In this document: positions 54,387 to 63,438 of the stretch, in pieces | How positions within the stretch are numbered: position 1 is the stretch's first letter | Layout: each line of letters begins with the position of its first letter | Source of the DNA: Opitutaceae bacterium | GTDB lineage: Bacteria; Verrucomicrobiota; Verrucomicrobiia; Opitutales; Opitutaceae | Direction of reading: 5' to 3' | Assembly (NCBI GenBank): GCA_023269585.1 | Contig: JAHFTC010000004.1 | Span: 27,100 to 91,099, forward strand | DNA: 64,000 bases | Position numbers and translations under genes: made by a program | The notes under the pieces: model-generated | What the model was told of the DNA's origin: nothing | Seen by the model: the letters and a program-made list of their open reading frames with translations, nothing else | The model's database searches: none

Positions 54387-57125
54387 TCAGAGGGTGAAGG
54401 CCTGCTGGAGGAGTGCGGCCTGCTCGAGTTTGTGGAGGGCGAGGGCGCCGACGGCGGGACTGGCGGAGGCGTCGCGGCCCGCGTAGACGGGCTTGCGGCC
54501 GAAGATCGCCTCGAGTTGCGGCGCGATGAACGTCCATGCGCCCATGTTCTGCGACTCGTCCTGGCACCAGACCAGTTTGGCTTTCGCGTACTGGGCGGCG
54601 AGCTGGACGAGGCGCTCGGTGTGGAGCGGATACAGCTGCTCGACGCGGACGATCGCGGTGCCGGTGGCGCCGCGCTTCGTGCGCTGGTCGACGAGGTCGT
54701 AGTAGACCTTGCCGGAGCAGAGGATCACGCGGTCGGCCTGCGCGGGCGCGGCCGGGTCGTCGATGATTTCCTGGAACTGGCCGGTGGTTAGCTCGTCGAG
54801 GTGGGAGATGGCGGCGGGATTGCGCAGGAGGCTCTTCGGCGACATGACGACGAGCGGCTTCCGGAAGTCGCGCTTCATCTGGCGGCGCAGGGCGTGGAAG
54901 ATCTGTGCGGGCGTGGTGAGGTTGCAGACCTGGATGTTGTTTTCGGCGCAGAGCTGGAGGAACCGTTCGAGCCGCGCGGAGGAGTGCTCGGGCCCCTGGC
55001 CTTCGTAGCCATGGGGCAGGAGCATCACGAGGCCGCTGTGGCGTTGCCACTTGGATTCGGCGGAGACGATGAACTGGTCGATGATGCTCTGGGCGCCGTT
55101 GCCGAAATCGCCGAACTGGGCCTCCCAGATGCAGAGCAGTTTCGGGAAATCGAGCGAGTAGCCGTAGTCGAAGCCGAGCACGGCCGCCTCGGAGAGCGAG
55201 GAGTTGTAGACGCAGAACTGCGCCTGGCCGGGCGCGAGGTTCTTGAGCGGCGAGAACTTCTCGTTGGTCTCGAGGTCGTTGAGCACGCAGTGGCGCTGGC
55301 TGAAGGTGCCGCGCTCGACATCCTGGCCGGAGAGGCGCACGGGAATGTTCTCGAGGAGCAAGGTGGCGAACGCCAGCGACTCGCCGGTGGCCCAGTCGAT
55401 TGGGTGGTTCTCCGTGAGGGATTTGGCGCGGGTGTCGAGCAGCCGCCGGATCTTCGGGTTCGGGCGGAAGGTCTCGGGCAGCGTGGTGAGGCCGCGCACG
55501 GCCTTTTCGAGCAGTCCGCGCGAGACGGCGGTGGGCGCCGGCGCGAACGAATAGGGCGGCTGGAAACGGCCGGTGGAGCCGGCGAGCTTGGCCTTGGCAT
55601 CGGCCTTGTCCTGCGCGGCCTTCTTGACCTTCGCGAGCGCCTCCTCGAGACCGGCGAGGTACTCGTTCTTCATCGCATCGGCCTCGGCCTGGGTGAGCAC
55701 GCCGGCGGCGACGAGTTTGCGGCTGTAGAGTTCGGAGATCGGCGGGTGCTCGGCAATCTTGCGGTAGAGCACGGGTTGGGTGAAGGCGGGCTCGTCGGCC
55801 TCGTTATGGCCGTGGCGACGGTAGCAATACATGTCGATCACCACATCGCGACCGAACTGCTGGCGGAACTCGAGGGCGAGCTCGGCGACCATGCAGACGT
55901 GTTCGGGGTGGTCGCCGTTCACGTGGAAGATCGGCGCCTCGATCATCTTGGCGATGTCGGTGCAATAGCGGCTGGAACGCGCCTCGGTCGGGTTGGTGGT
56001 GAAGCCGATCTGGTTGTTGATGACGACATGCACTGTGCCGCCGGTGCGGTAGCCGGGAAGCTGGGAGAAGTTGAGCGTCTCGGCCACGATGCCCTGGCCG
56101 GCGAAGGCGGCGTCGCCGTGGAGCAGGAGCGGGACGACCTTCTTGCGGTGCGGGATGTCGCCGAGCAGGCGCTGGCGGGCCCGGGCCTTGCCCTGCACGA
56201 CGGGATCGACGGCCTCGAGGTGCGAGGGGTTGGCGGCCAGGCGCAGGCCGACGGTGGCGCCGCCGGTGGTCGTGACCTCGGTGTCGTAACCGAGATGGTA
56301 CTTCACGTCGCCGTCGCCGGCCACGGTGTCGGGCAGATAGTTCTCGGAGAACTCCTCGAACATGAACTCGTAGCTCTTGCGGAAGATGCCGGCGAGCACG
56401 GTGAGGCGGCCGCGGTGGGCCATGCCCATGACGATCTCCTTCACGCCGAGGGCGGGGGAGAACTCCACGAGGGTGTCGAGCAGCGGGATGAGGGTCTCGC
56501 CGCCCTCGAGGGCGAAGCGTTTCTGGCCGAGGAAACGGGTGTGGAGGAAGCGCTCGAATGTCTCCGCCTTGTGGAGGCGCCGGAGGATGCGCAGCTGCTG
56601 CGCGCGCTCGAACGACGGCTGGTTGAAGACCGGCTCCATGCGCGACTGCAGCCAGCGGCGCACGTCGGTGTCCTGGATGTGGATATACTCGACGCCGACG
56701 TGGCCGCAGTACGTGCGGGCGAGGTTGGCGACGAGGTCGCGCAGCTTCATCGAGCCGCCGGAGAGGTAGTGGCCGACGTTGAACGGCCGCTCGAGGTCAT
56801 CCTCGCCAAGGCCGAACTCGGTCAACGACAGGCGCGGCGAAGGCGGCGGCGGCGGCGCCAGTGGATCGAGGTGGGCTTGGTGGTGGCCGATCGAGCGGTA
56901 GTGGAAGATGAGGCTGTCGACGCGCGCCTGCTTCTTCTCGGCGAGCGCGGCGTCGGTGTCACCCGGGGCGGCGAGGAGCGCGGCGGAGCCGCCATTGGCG
57001 GCGAGGGTGAAGCCCTCGAAGAAGGCGCGCCAGTGGGCGTCGACGGCGCCGGGATTGTCGAGCCAGCGCTGGTAGTATTCGTCGATGAGGTCGGCGTTGA
57101 ACGGGGTGGCGAACGAGGTGCTCAT
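54387..57125 (-). CDS. sucA: 2-oxoglutarate dehydrogenase E1 component
   Basis: 912 residues. The N-terminus (FNADLIDEYYQRWLDNPGAVDAHWRAFFEGF) and the segments GMAHRGRLTVLAGIF, GDVKYHLGYDTEV, NPSHLEAVDPVVQGKARARQ, LLHGDAAFAGQGIVAETLN, INNQIGFTT and the thiamine site VIDMYCYRRHGHNEADEPAFTQP are canonical. The second half has SLSEAAVLGFDYGYSLD and the HGYEGQGPEHSSARLERFLQLC loop. It decarboxylates 2-oxoglutarate with thiamine diphosphate and succinylates the E2 lipoyl arm. First gene of sucA-sucB-lpd. The 326-base upstream gap shows no clear promoter. Confidence 0.97.
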   Translation of the reverse strand: MSTSFATPFNADLIDEYYQRWLDNPGAVDAHWRAFFEGFTLAANGGSAALLAAPGDTDAALAEKKQARVDSLIFHYRSIGHHQAHLDPLAPPPPPSPRLSLTEFGLGEDDLERPFNVGHYLSGGSMKLRDLVANLARTYCGHVGVEYIHIQDTDVRRWLQSRMEPVFNQPSFERAQQLRILRRLHKAETFERFLHTRFLGQKRFALEGGETLIPLLDTLVEFSPALGVKEIVMGMAHRGRLTVLAGIFRKSYEFMFEEFSENYLPDTVAGDGDVKYHLGYDTEVTTTGGATVGLRLAANPSHLEAVDPVVQGKARARQRLLGDIPHRKKVVPLLLHGDAAFAGQGIVAETLNFSQLPGYRTGGTVHVVINNQIGFTTNPTEARSSRYCTDIAKMIEAPIFHVNGDHPEHVCMVAELALEFRQQFGRDVVIDMYCYRRHGHNEADEPAFTQPVLYRKIAEHPPISELYSRKLVAAGVLTQAEADAMKNEYLAGLEEALAKVKKAAQDKADAKAKLAGSTGRFQPPYSFAPAPTAVSRGLLEKAVRGLTTLPETFRPNPKIRRLLDTRAKSLTENHPIDWATGESLAFATLLLENIPVRLSGQDVERGTFSQRHCVLNDLETNEKFSPLKNLAPGQAQFCVYNSSLSEAAVLGFDYGYSLDFPKLLCIWEAQFGDFGNGAQSIIDQFIVSAESKWQRHSGLVMLLPHGYEGQGPEHSSARLERFLQLCAENNIQVCNLTTPAQIFHALRRQMKRDFRKPLVVMSPKSLLRNPAAISHLDELTTGQFQEIIDDPAAPAQADRVILCSGKVYYDLVDQRTKRGATGTAIVRVEQLYPLHTERLVQLAAQYAKAKLVWCQDESQNMGAWTFIAPQLEAIFGRKPVYAGRDASASPAVGALALHKLEQAALLQQAFTL

Positions 57126-57451
57126 GGTGCGGATCGCGAGACGCAGGGAATCAGGCCGCCGCCCCGTCGGCGCGGAGGGGCGCGGGGTGGGTTGGGTAGG
57201 TGGCGGCGGGGAGTTTCATGGAAGCGGGATAATCGTGGAAATCGGTCCGTTCCTCAATGGCGAGGAGGTGCGTCACCGCGTTTTGAAGTCCGGCTCATGG
57301 AGACGCGCATGGACCGGGGCGGGACTAATAGGCGGTCAGGGACGGGCTCGGCGCACGAGAAACAGCGGATCGCCCAGGCCGGTGCGCGGGCGTAAGGTGG
57401 AGCATTGGAGTTGGCAGAGCGGGACGAATCAGGATCGTGCGGGTGCGTACC
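57126..57451. other. gap between divergent sucA and the SUI1-family gene
   Basis: 326 bases. Track ORFs crossing it are shadows. It must hold divergent promoters, but I see no convincing boxes, dyads or repeats. Confidence 0.6.
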
Positions 57452-57859
57452 ATGAGCAAATCCACCCGTATCGCCACCGACGGCTCCGGTTCCTCGCTGG
57501 GGCAGAATCCGTTTGGCGCACTCAGCGCGACCGGTCTCCCTCCGGGTGTCCCGTCCCCCGCGGCGCAAACGGGGAACGCGACCGGTGGGAAAGCCGCCGA
57601 GGCACCGAAGAAGAATCGCGGGCGCGTCGAGATCCGCCGCGAGACCGGCGGGCGCGGCGGCAAGACGGTGACGACCGTCTCCGGGTTCATGGGTATCGGC
57701 CTACCCGAGAAGGAGGAACTCGCGAAGAAGATCCAACGGGCCGCGGGCACCGGCGGCACGGTGAAGGACGGCCAGATCGAGATCCAAGGGGACAAGCGCG
57801 AGGTGGCGGCGAAGATTCTGCGCGAAGCCGGGTTCCAACCGGTGCTGGCGGGCGGGTAA
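57452..57859 (+). CDS. SUI1/YciH-family translation initiation factor-like protein
   Basis: 135 residues from the ATG at 57452. The first 55 residues are low-complexity (Gly, Pro, Ala, Ser). The SUI1 fold follows: RVEIRRETGGRGGKTVTTVSGF, KIQRAAGTGGTVKDGQIEIQGDKREVAAKILREAGF. The basic loop and GTGGTVKDG motif are those of eIF1/YciH proteins. In bacteria YciH is thought to affect start-site fidelity or stress translation. A heptamer array begins two bases after the stop. Confidence 0.93.
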   Translation: MSKSTRIATDGSGSSLGQNPFGALSATGLPPGVPSPAAQTGNATGGKAAEAPKKNRGRVEIRRETGGRGGKTVTTVSGFMGIGLPEKEELAKKIQRAAGTGGTVKDGQIEIQGDKREVAAKILREAGFQPVLAGG

Positions 57860-57860
57860 C

Positions 57861-57911
57861 CGGTGGGGCGGTGGACGGTGGACTGTGGACGGTGGCCGGT
57901 TGACGGAGGGC
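57861..57911. repeat. GGTGGAC-type heptamer array after the SUI1 gene
   Basis: GGTGGAC, GGTGGAC, TGTGGAC, GGTGGCC, GGTTGAC, GGAGGGC from 57870, led by CGGTGGGG. It begins next to the TAA stop. On the sense strand it reads GGTGGAC, opposite to arrays that precede start codons. Confidence 0.85.
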
Positions 57912-57970
57912 GGGGCCGGCTGAGCGTCACACACTCCGCAGGGCAGTCGGCTGGGGGCGTGCCGGTGGTC

Positions 57971-58036
57971 TTCCGGATTCTCCCGTCTGGAGGGGAGAGG
58001 GAAATCGGCAACCGGTAAACGGAGACGAAAGACGGA
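57971..58036. repeat. degenerate inverted CCGG-containing heptamer units
   Basis: TTCCGGA, TTCTCCC, GTCTGGA (57971-57991) face AAATCGG, CAACCGG, TAAACGG, AGACGAA, AGACGGA (58002-58036). It is a weaker member of the GGAGACC/GGTTTCC family. Confidence 0.55.
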
Positions 58037-58066
58037 AGCGAGGAAGCTTCGATGTGTGCAACCGCC

Positions 58067-59143
58067 TCAGCGGTACGCGGCCATGAAGTCCTGCGCCTGC
58101 AGCCACGCGATGAGCTCGTCGGCCATGGCGCGGGCGTCGGCGACGCGGGGATGCGGGCCGGACCAGTGGTTGAAGACGAAGTGATGAACCTTCGGATCGC
58201 CGGCCTCAAGTTGCTCGACGGCGGCAGTCCAGGCGCGTCGGAGATCTTCGTGCTTGGCGCCGCCGTGCATGCCGCCGCGCAGGATCACGATGTGGGCGGC
58301 CGGGTGGGCGGAGCGGATCGCACGCACGAGCGAAACGTAGCCGGCGGTGAACTCCGGCGCGGGAAAGGGGCGGTTGTTGACTGTCGTGAAGGACGCGTCG
58401 TTTTCGCCGAAGTTCACGCAGACGACATCAGGCGCCCACGTGGTGAGATCGGCGCGCGGCGAGGTGGCGACGGGGTAGACGCGATCCCAGGTTTGGCCGG
58501 CGAGCGGTTTCACCCAGCCGACGACGATGCCCATGCCGGAGACGGCGATGTTGCGGTAGTCGGCCGAGAAGGCGGCGGCGGTGAAGGCGGCGTAGCTGCG
58601 CGCGTTGTTGTGCGTGGAGCGGTCCGTCCACTGGTCTTCGCCCGGGTCCTCGTTGCAGGCGCCGGCGGTGATGGAATCGCCGATGAACTGGAGCTTGAGT
58701 TTGTAGTTGGGAGCGGCGGGCACCCAGGCGTGCATGCCATCGGCGATCTCGATGCCGAGGAAGCGCGCGTGGCCGGCCGACGCCTCGGAACGCTTGAAGA
58801 CCGTGAGCCGGTGGCGGCCGGGACCGAGCGGCTGGGGAAACTGGATGCGCAAGGGGCCGGCGTTGGTCACGCCGAACACGGCGGTGGTACCGTCGACCGT
58901 CACGTCGAAGAAGCTCTGGCCCTCGACTCCCTCGAAGCGCAGCCCGAGCGCGGGGCCCTCGAAGTCGATCGCAATCCGGCTGGCCTGCCAGACGACGACG
59001 GGGGCGGCGGGTCTCGTGGTGTCGAACCGGCCTTCGTAGCGGAAGCGGGAATCGTCGGCGGGGATGAGCTGCATCGTCGGGGCGGCCTGCGCGAGCAGGC
59101 CGCAGAGCGCGGTGGCGAGGAGGAAAAGGGAGCGGAGACGCAT
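58067..59143 (-). CDS. secreted CE2-type SGNH esterase
   Basis: 358 residues. A signal peptide ([22 protein letters not shown]) is followed by a jelly-roll N-domain ([29 protein letters not shown]) and an SGNH hydrolase domain: serine S157 in FIGDSITAG, glycine in SGMGIV, asparagine in VNFGENDAS and the histidine in [17 protein letters not shown]. The two-domain order is that of carbohydrate esterase family 2, which removes acetyl groups from plant polysaccharides. It supports a polysaccharide-degrading lifestyle. Confidence 0.92.
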   Translation of the reverse strand: MRLRSLFLLATALCGLLAQAAPTMQLIPADDSRFRYEGRFDTTRPAAPVVVWQASRIAIDFEGPALGLRFEGVEGQSFFDVTVDGTTAVFGVTNAGPLRIQFPQPLGPGRHRLTVFKRSEASAGHARFLGIEIADGMHAWVPAAPNYKLKLQFIGDSITAGACNEDPGEDQWTDRSTHNNARSYAAFTAAAFSADYRNIAVSGMGIVVGWVKPLAGQTWDRVYPVATSPRADLTTWAPDVVCVNFGENDASFTTVNNRPFPAPEFTAGYVSLVRAIRSAHPAAHIVILRGGMHGGAKHEDLRRAWTAAVEQLEAGDPKVHHFVFNHWSGPHPRVADARAMADELIAWLQAQDFMAAYR

Positions 59144-59253
59144 GCGGTCCGAGCACGGTTGAAGCGGCCGCGGCGCGAGGCAAATGCGGAGTTCGCCACG
59201 GGGGTGACTCTGCTCTTGCCGGGCTGCGGCACGGGGGGCAGCGTCGCCGAATC

Positions 59254-60345
59254 ATGGGCAGCAGTTTCGGCAAACTCTTCACGATCTCGACCTGGGGCGA
59301 AAGCCACGGGGGCGGTGTCGGTGTCGTCATCGACGGCTGCCCGCCGAACCTGCCGATCACGGTGGAGGAGATTCAGGCGGAGCTGGATCGCCGCCGGCCC
59401 GGGCAGAGCGACATCGTCACGCCGCGCAAGGAGGACGACAAAGTCACCGTGTTGAGCGGGGTGTTCGAGGGCCGCACGACCGGCACGCCGTTGGCGCTGC
59501 TGGTGGGCAACACCGACCAGCGCCCCGGCGCCTACGATGAGATGCGCGACAAGTTTCGTCCCTCGCACGCGGATTTCGCCTACCAGGCCAAGTATGGCAT
59601 TCGCGACCATCGCGGTGGCGGGCGCTCCTCGGCGCGCGAGACGATCGGCCGCGTGGCGGCCGGCGCCATCGCCCGCAAGCTGTTGGCGAAAGTTGGCGAC
59701 GTGGAGATCCGGGCGTATGTGACGCGGATCCACGACATCGCGGCGCCCGAGGTGACGCAGTTGCCCACGCTGGCCGAGGTCGAGGCGACCGCGGTGCGGT
59801 GCCCGCACGCCGCGACGGCCGCGCGGATGATCGAACGCATCAAGGCCGTGCGCGCCGAGGGCGACTCGGTGGGTGGCGTGATCGAGTGCCGGATTCGAAA
59901 CGTGCCCGCGGGGCTGGGCGAGCCGGTGTTTGATCGGCTCGAGGCCGATCTCGGCAAGGCGATGCTGTCACTGCCCGCCACGAAAGGTTTCGAGATCGGC
60001 AGCGGTTTCGCCGGTTCGCTGATGCGTGGTTCGGAGCACAACGATCTGTTCGAAGCCGGGGAGGGGCGCGTCCGCACGAAGACGAACCGCTCCGGCGGGG
60101 TGCAGGGCGGAATCAGCAACGGCGAGGAGATTGTCTTCCGTGTGGCCTTCAAGCCGACGGCCACGATCCTGCAGCCCCAGGCGACCGTCGATCGCGAGGG
60201 GCATGGCACCGAACTCGTGGGCCGCGGCCGGCACGATCCCTGTGTGGTGCCGCGCGCGGTGGTGATCGTCGAGGCGATGGCGGCGCTGGTGCTGGTCGAC
60301 CATTGGATGCGTCAGCACGCGCAACGCTCGGCGCTGCGGTTCTGA
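59254..60345 (+). CDS. aroC: chorismate synthase
   Basis: 363 residues. It makes chorismate from EPSP, with reduced flavin, as the last step of the shikimate pathway. Signatures: [28 protein letters not shown], the [18 protein letters not shown] segment, [29 protein letters not shown] and [24 protein letters not shown]. The ATG at 59254 gives the standard start. An unknown gene follows 32 bases later. Confidence 0.98.
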   Translation: MGSSFGKLFTISTWGESHGGGVGVVIDGCPPNLPITVEEIQAELDRRRPGQSDIVTPRKEDDKVTVLSGVFEGRTTGTPLALLVGNTDQRPGAYDEMRDKFRPSHADFAYQAKYGIRDHRGGGRSSARETIGRVAAGAIARKLLAKVGDVEIRAYVTRIHDIAAPEVTQLPTLAEVEATAVRCPHAATAARMIERIKAVRAEGDSVGGVIECRIRNVPAGLGEPVFDRLEADLGKAMLSLPATKGFEIGSGFAGSLMRGSEHNDLFEAGEGRVRTKTNRSGGVQGGISNGEEIVFRVAFKPTATILQPQATVDREGHGTELVGRGRHDPCVVPRAVVIVEAMAALVLVDHWMRQHAQRSALRF

Positions 60346-60377
60346 CCGAGGCGGCTCAATCCTCGAAGACTTTCGCT

Positions 60378-61130
60378 GTGGAACTCTATTTCATTCTCGG
60401 TAGCGCCGGCGCCCGGCGCCGCACTGTGTTGGCCGATCTCGTCGGCGAAGGCCTGATGCCCGGCGATCGCGCCGTGGTGTTGCTCAGCGCGGCGGAGGCG
60501 CCGGAGGTCGACGGTGACGCGGCCCTCGCGAAAAGCGGCGCGACCGTGGGCCGCTGGAACTGGGCGAAGCCGGAGCTCGAGTTCGAGACGCCCGACGACG
60601 CCAGCCACCTGTTTCTCGTCGCCGACGGGCGGAGCAACCCGGTGGACCAGGTCGAGGCGTTGCGCGAGTTGTTGCCGCTGCGGCCGGAGCTCCGATTGGC
60701 GCGGGTTATCTTCGTGGCCGATGCGGCGCTCCTGCATTCGCACCCGGAACTGCAACCGTGGTACGACGCCTGCGCGCATTATGCCGATGTGGTTCTGCTC
60801 ACGAAAGTCGAGGGACTCGACCAGAAGTGGGTGAACGGTTTTGAGAAGCGCTATCGTGACCAGTATTTCCCGTTTCTGTACGAAATCGTGCGCCGCGGCC
60901 AGTTGAAGAACCCGGCGGTCCTGCTGGTCCCCGAGGCGCGACGCGTGGCCCAAGTTTTCGACGAGGACATCCCCTTGGCCGACGAGACCGACGAGGAGAT
61001 CGAGGCGGCGATGGCGGAGAACGACAAATACTTCGCCCGGACTCGTGGCGGCACGCGCGTGGAGCAGATCCCGAATATCGGGGCACTTCTCGCAGGGCGC
61101 AGTGCCACGGACAAAGATTCGCAGTCCTGA
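60378..61130 (+). CDS. conserved-looking protein with CobW-like layout but no P-loop
   Basis: 250 residues from a GTG at 60378 (VELYFILGSAGARRRTVLADLVGEGL); the track start at 60303 overlaps aroC. The layout recalls CobW/HypB GTPases: an N-terminal strand-loop-helix, FLVADGRSNPVDQVEAL, and a VVLLTKVEGLDQKW segment like the NKxD site. But the loop after the first strand (GSAGARRRT) lacks GKT/S, so nucleotide binding is doubtful. The C-terminal third is acidic (DEDIPLADETDEEIEAAM). Possibly cotranscribed with aroC. I do not assign a function. Confidence 0.7.
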   Translation: MELYFILGSAGARRRTVLADLVGEGLMPGDRAVVLLSAAEAPEVDGDAALAKSGATVGRWNWAKPELEFETPDDASHLFLVADGRSNPVDQVEALRELLPLRPELRLARVIFVADAALLHSHPELQPWYDACAHYADVVLLTKVEGLDQKWVNGFEKRYRDQYFPFLYEIVRRGQLKNPAVLLVPEARRVAQVFDEDIPLADETDEEIEAAMAENDKYFARTRGGTRVEQIPNIGALLAGRSATDKDSQS

Positions 61131-61185
61131 AGGGATATTGCGTAGTCCGGGATTGGGCTTAGAAACCTCCACCAAGACTCCCCCT

Positions 61186-61632
61186 ATGAACAAGATCACC
61201 GCCCTTGCCCTGTCGTTCTGTTGTATTTCCGGTTCCCTGGTCGCTGCCGATGCGCCGGCGGCCGCCGAAACCGCCCCGGCCGCTGCGGCCACGAAGCCCG
61301 CGCGGCCCACGCTCGAGCTCGGGATGACAGGGGAGCAGATTGTGGAAATAGTCGGAAAGCCGAACCGCGTGAAGAAGATCAAGCAGGACGGCCTCGACGC
61401 CGAGGTCTGGTACTACACGTTCGACAAGCCCGTTAATCGCCGGCAGGTGGCAACGAGCACGCGGGATGTACCGTACTTCGACCCGCTCTTCGACAGGATG
61501 AAGATGATGAAGGAGATGGTTTTCAGCCAGGAGACCACGTACCTCGAGGAGACAACCGAGTTGTTGATGATCAACGGAATGCTCGCGCAATCGAAGCGCT
61601 ATCGGCAGCTCAGGAAGGACCGGATCGACTGA
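61186..61632 (+). CDS. exported SmpA/BamE-like small protein
   Basis: 148 residues from the ATG at 61186. A signal region (MNKITALALSFCCISGSLVAA) contains two cysteines but no tidy lipobox. An alanine-rich spacer leads to LELGMTGEQIVEIVGKPNRVKKI and AEVWYYTFDKP, the start and core strand pattern of the SmpA/BamE fold. BamE helps outer-membrane protein assembly; many fold relatives have other roles. The rest (MVFSQETTYLEETTELLMINGMLAQSKRYRQLRKDR) is helical or extended. Confidence 0.75.
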   Translation: MNKITALALSFCCISGSLVAADAPAAAETAPAAAATKPARPTLELGMTGEQIVEIVGKPNRVKKIKQDGLDAEVWYYTFDKPVNRRQVATSTRDVPYFDPLFDRMKMMKEMVFSQETTYLEETTELLMINGMLAQSKRYRQLRKDRID

Positions 61633-61641
61633 TCCGGATCG

Positions 61642-63264
61642 CTATCTCAGGTCGAGCACGCGCAGAAGATTTGCCGCGCACTTCCGCCGCGTCGAGTCGA
61701 GCAGGGCGCGCTGCTCGGCGTTGAGGACGGGGTTCTCGCGGAAGGCGCGATCGATCTTCGCGGTCAGCGCCTTTGTCGCTTGGATACAGTCGCGGGCGTC
61801 GCGGATGCGGTTGGCGCTCTCTTCGGTCGGGTTGCTCGCCTCCGCATCAAACCGGAAACGCATTAGCTCCAGTGGACGGGCTAGCGCGTCGACGCGGTCC
61901 ATGTCGGCGGCGATGGCGCCGAGGGCCTCGATCAGCGCGCGCCGGTTCACGTTGTTCGCCGGCGCCGGTTCCGTTGCGAACTTCGCCGCGCGATCCTGCA
62001 ACGCGGCGGCGAGTTGCGGGCCGAGATCGATCAGCGCGAACTCCTGCTGTGCTTCGAAGAGCACAAGCTGGCCCTCGATGAGGAAGAGGCCGTCGGAGAG
62101 TTTCCCCGCGGCCAAGCGGGCGTCCCACACGAGTGCCTGCTCCGGCTGGTCGAGGCGGAAGACGCGCACTCGGCTGGCTCGACCGGAACCTTCCCAGTGC
62201 AGCGCGAGGCCGAGGTTCAGGTGGTCGAGGCGCACGGTGGCGTCCTGCGGGCCCCCGACGAGTTGAGGGGAGGGCGTCGGAGGCGCCTCGTGCGCCCGGG
62301 GTGGCGCGGACGGAGTCGGCTCGTTGCGCGCATTGATCGTGAGCGTCTCGTCGCCGCGTTGCACCGAGGCGATGCCGCCGTCGAACTTGGACGCGGCGTC
62401 GTAGGTCGGTGCGATGGCAAACCGGCCCTGCGTGTCGATGTAGCCCCAGCGGCCGTCGAGACGAACGGCAGCGAGACCTTCGGAGAATTCGTCGCTCTGC
62501 TCGAAGTGGAACGCCGTGATGGGGCGCCCGGTGCGATCGATGTAACCGATCTTCCCTTGCAGCACCACCGGCGCGTGGCCTTCGGCGAAACGCCCGACTT
62601 GGTCGTAGGCGGCGGCGGCGACGACGCGGCCGGTCCGCAGCTCGGCGAAGCCCCAGCGGCCGTCCTGTTGGACGGGAAGGAGGCCTTCAGCGCCGAAGCC
62701 GAGTTCGTTGCCCAACGACGCGAAATGGAACGGCGTGAGCGCGCGTCCCTGCAGGTCGGCGACGGCCCAGCCGCTCTCGTTCCGCAGTCCGAGCGCCATG
62801 TCGTGGAGCAACTGTACGGCGCGGTACGTGAGCGGAATCACCTCGCGGCCATCCGGGCCGAGCGCGCCCCATTTGTCTTCGCGGCACACGAGCACGAGCG
62901 GGCGGCGTTCGAAGTCACTGCCGAAGTCGAGCGAGGCCGGGACGATCCACGTGCCCGCACGGTCGATGTAGCCGTGTTTCCAGCCGATGCGGATGCAGGC
63001 GAGACCGTTGGCGCCGAATGGGCCTGCGGCGTCGAAGGTGAACGGCCCGTGGGCGGGGATCACGATGCGGCCCGTGGTGTCGGCGTAGCCGTATTTCCCA
63101 TCAAGCTGGACCGCGTAGCGCCCCTCGGACTCGGTTTCGATTCCGTCGCAAAGAATCAACGGCGCGCGCCGGGCGTCGGCCGCTGGAAGGCGGAACAGGT
63201 TGGTTTGCGAGAATCCGAACGGCGCGGCGCAGACGAGTCCGGCGAGGACGAATGGTTTCAGCAT
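61642..63264 (-). CDS. secreted WG-repeat protein
   Basis: 540 residues from the ATG at 63264 (signal peptide MLKPFVLAGLVCAAPFGFSQ). The N-terminal 300 residues contain about seven WG (KWG) beta-hairpin repeats: DGKYGYADTTGRIVIP, IGWKHGYIDRAGTWIVP, DGRWGFAEL, QGKIGYIDRTGRPI and DGRWGYIDTQGRFAIAP. Then a proline-rich linker and a region with beta and helical segments (MDRVDALARPLELMRFRF) of unknown kind. WG repeats are linked to surface or signalling contexts. It is convergent with the BamE-like gene by 9 bases. Confidence 0.85.
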   Translation of the reverse strand: MLKPFVLAGLVCAAPFGFSQTNLFRLPAADARRAPLILCDGIETESEGRYAVQLDGKYGYADTTGRIVIPAHGPFTFDAAGPFGANGLACIRIGWKHGYIDRAGTWIVPASLDFGSDFERRPLVLVCREDKWGALGPDGREVIPLTYRAVQLLHDMALGLRNESGWAVADLQGRALTPFHFASLGNELGFGAEGLLPVQQDGRWGFAELRTGRVVAAAAYDQVGRFAEGHAPVVLQGKIGYIDRTGRPITAFHFEQSDEFSEGLAAVRLDGRWGYIDTQGRFAIAPTYDAASKFDGGIASVQRGDETLTINARNEPTPSAPPRAHEAPPTPSPQLVGGPQDATVRLDHLNLGLALHWEGSGRASRVRVFRLDQPEQALVWDARLAAGKLSDGLFLIEGQLVLFEAQQEFALIDLGPQLAAALQDRAAKFATEPAPANNVNRRALIEALGAIAADMDRVDALARPLELMRFRFDAEASNPTEESANRIRDARDCIQATKALTAKIDRAFRENPVLNAEQRALLDSTRRKCAANLLRVLDLR

Positions 63265-63438
63265 GCGAAAGGGCCGTAGAGTGCGAGGGGGCGCGTGCTC
63301 GGCAATCTGCGTGATCAGAACTACCACCGTTTGGCGAGCGGCGAGCAGGTGTCAGGTTGCCGAACTTGGCGTTGCGGGGAACGAGGGGGCGGCTTCAGGT
63401 TTGGGGGATGGCTTCCGCCCAGTTGATTATGCAGTCGG

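Noticed and set aside
54801-57395. 864-residue plus-strand ORF
   Set aside because: Antisense shadow of sucA; high-GC third positions leave the opposite frame open.
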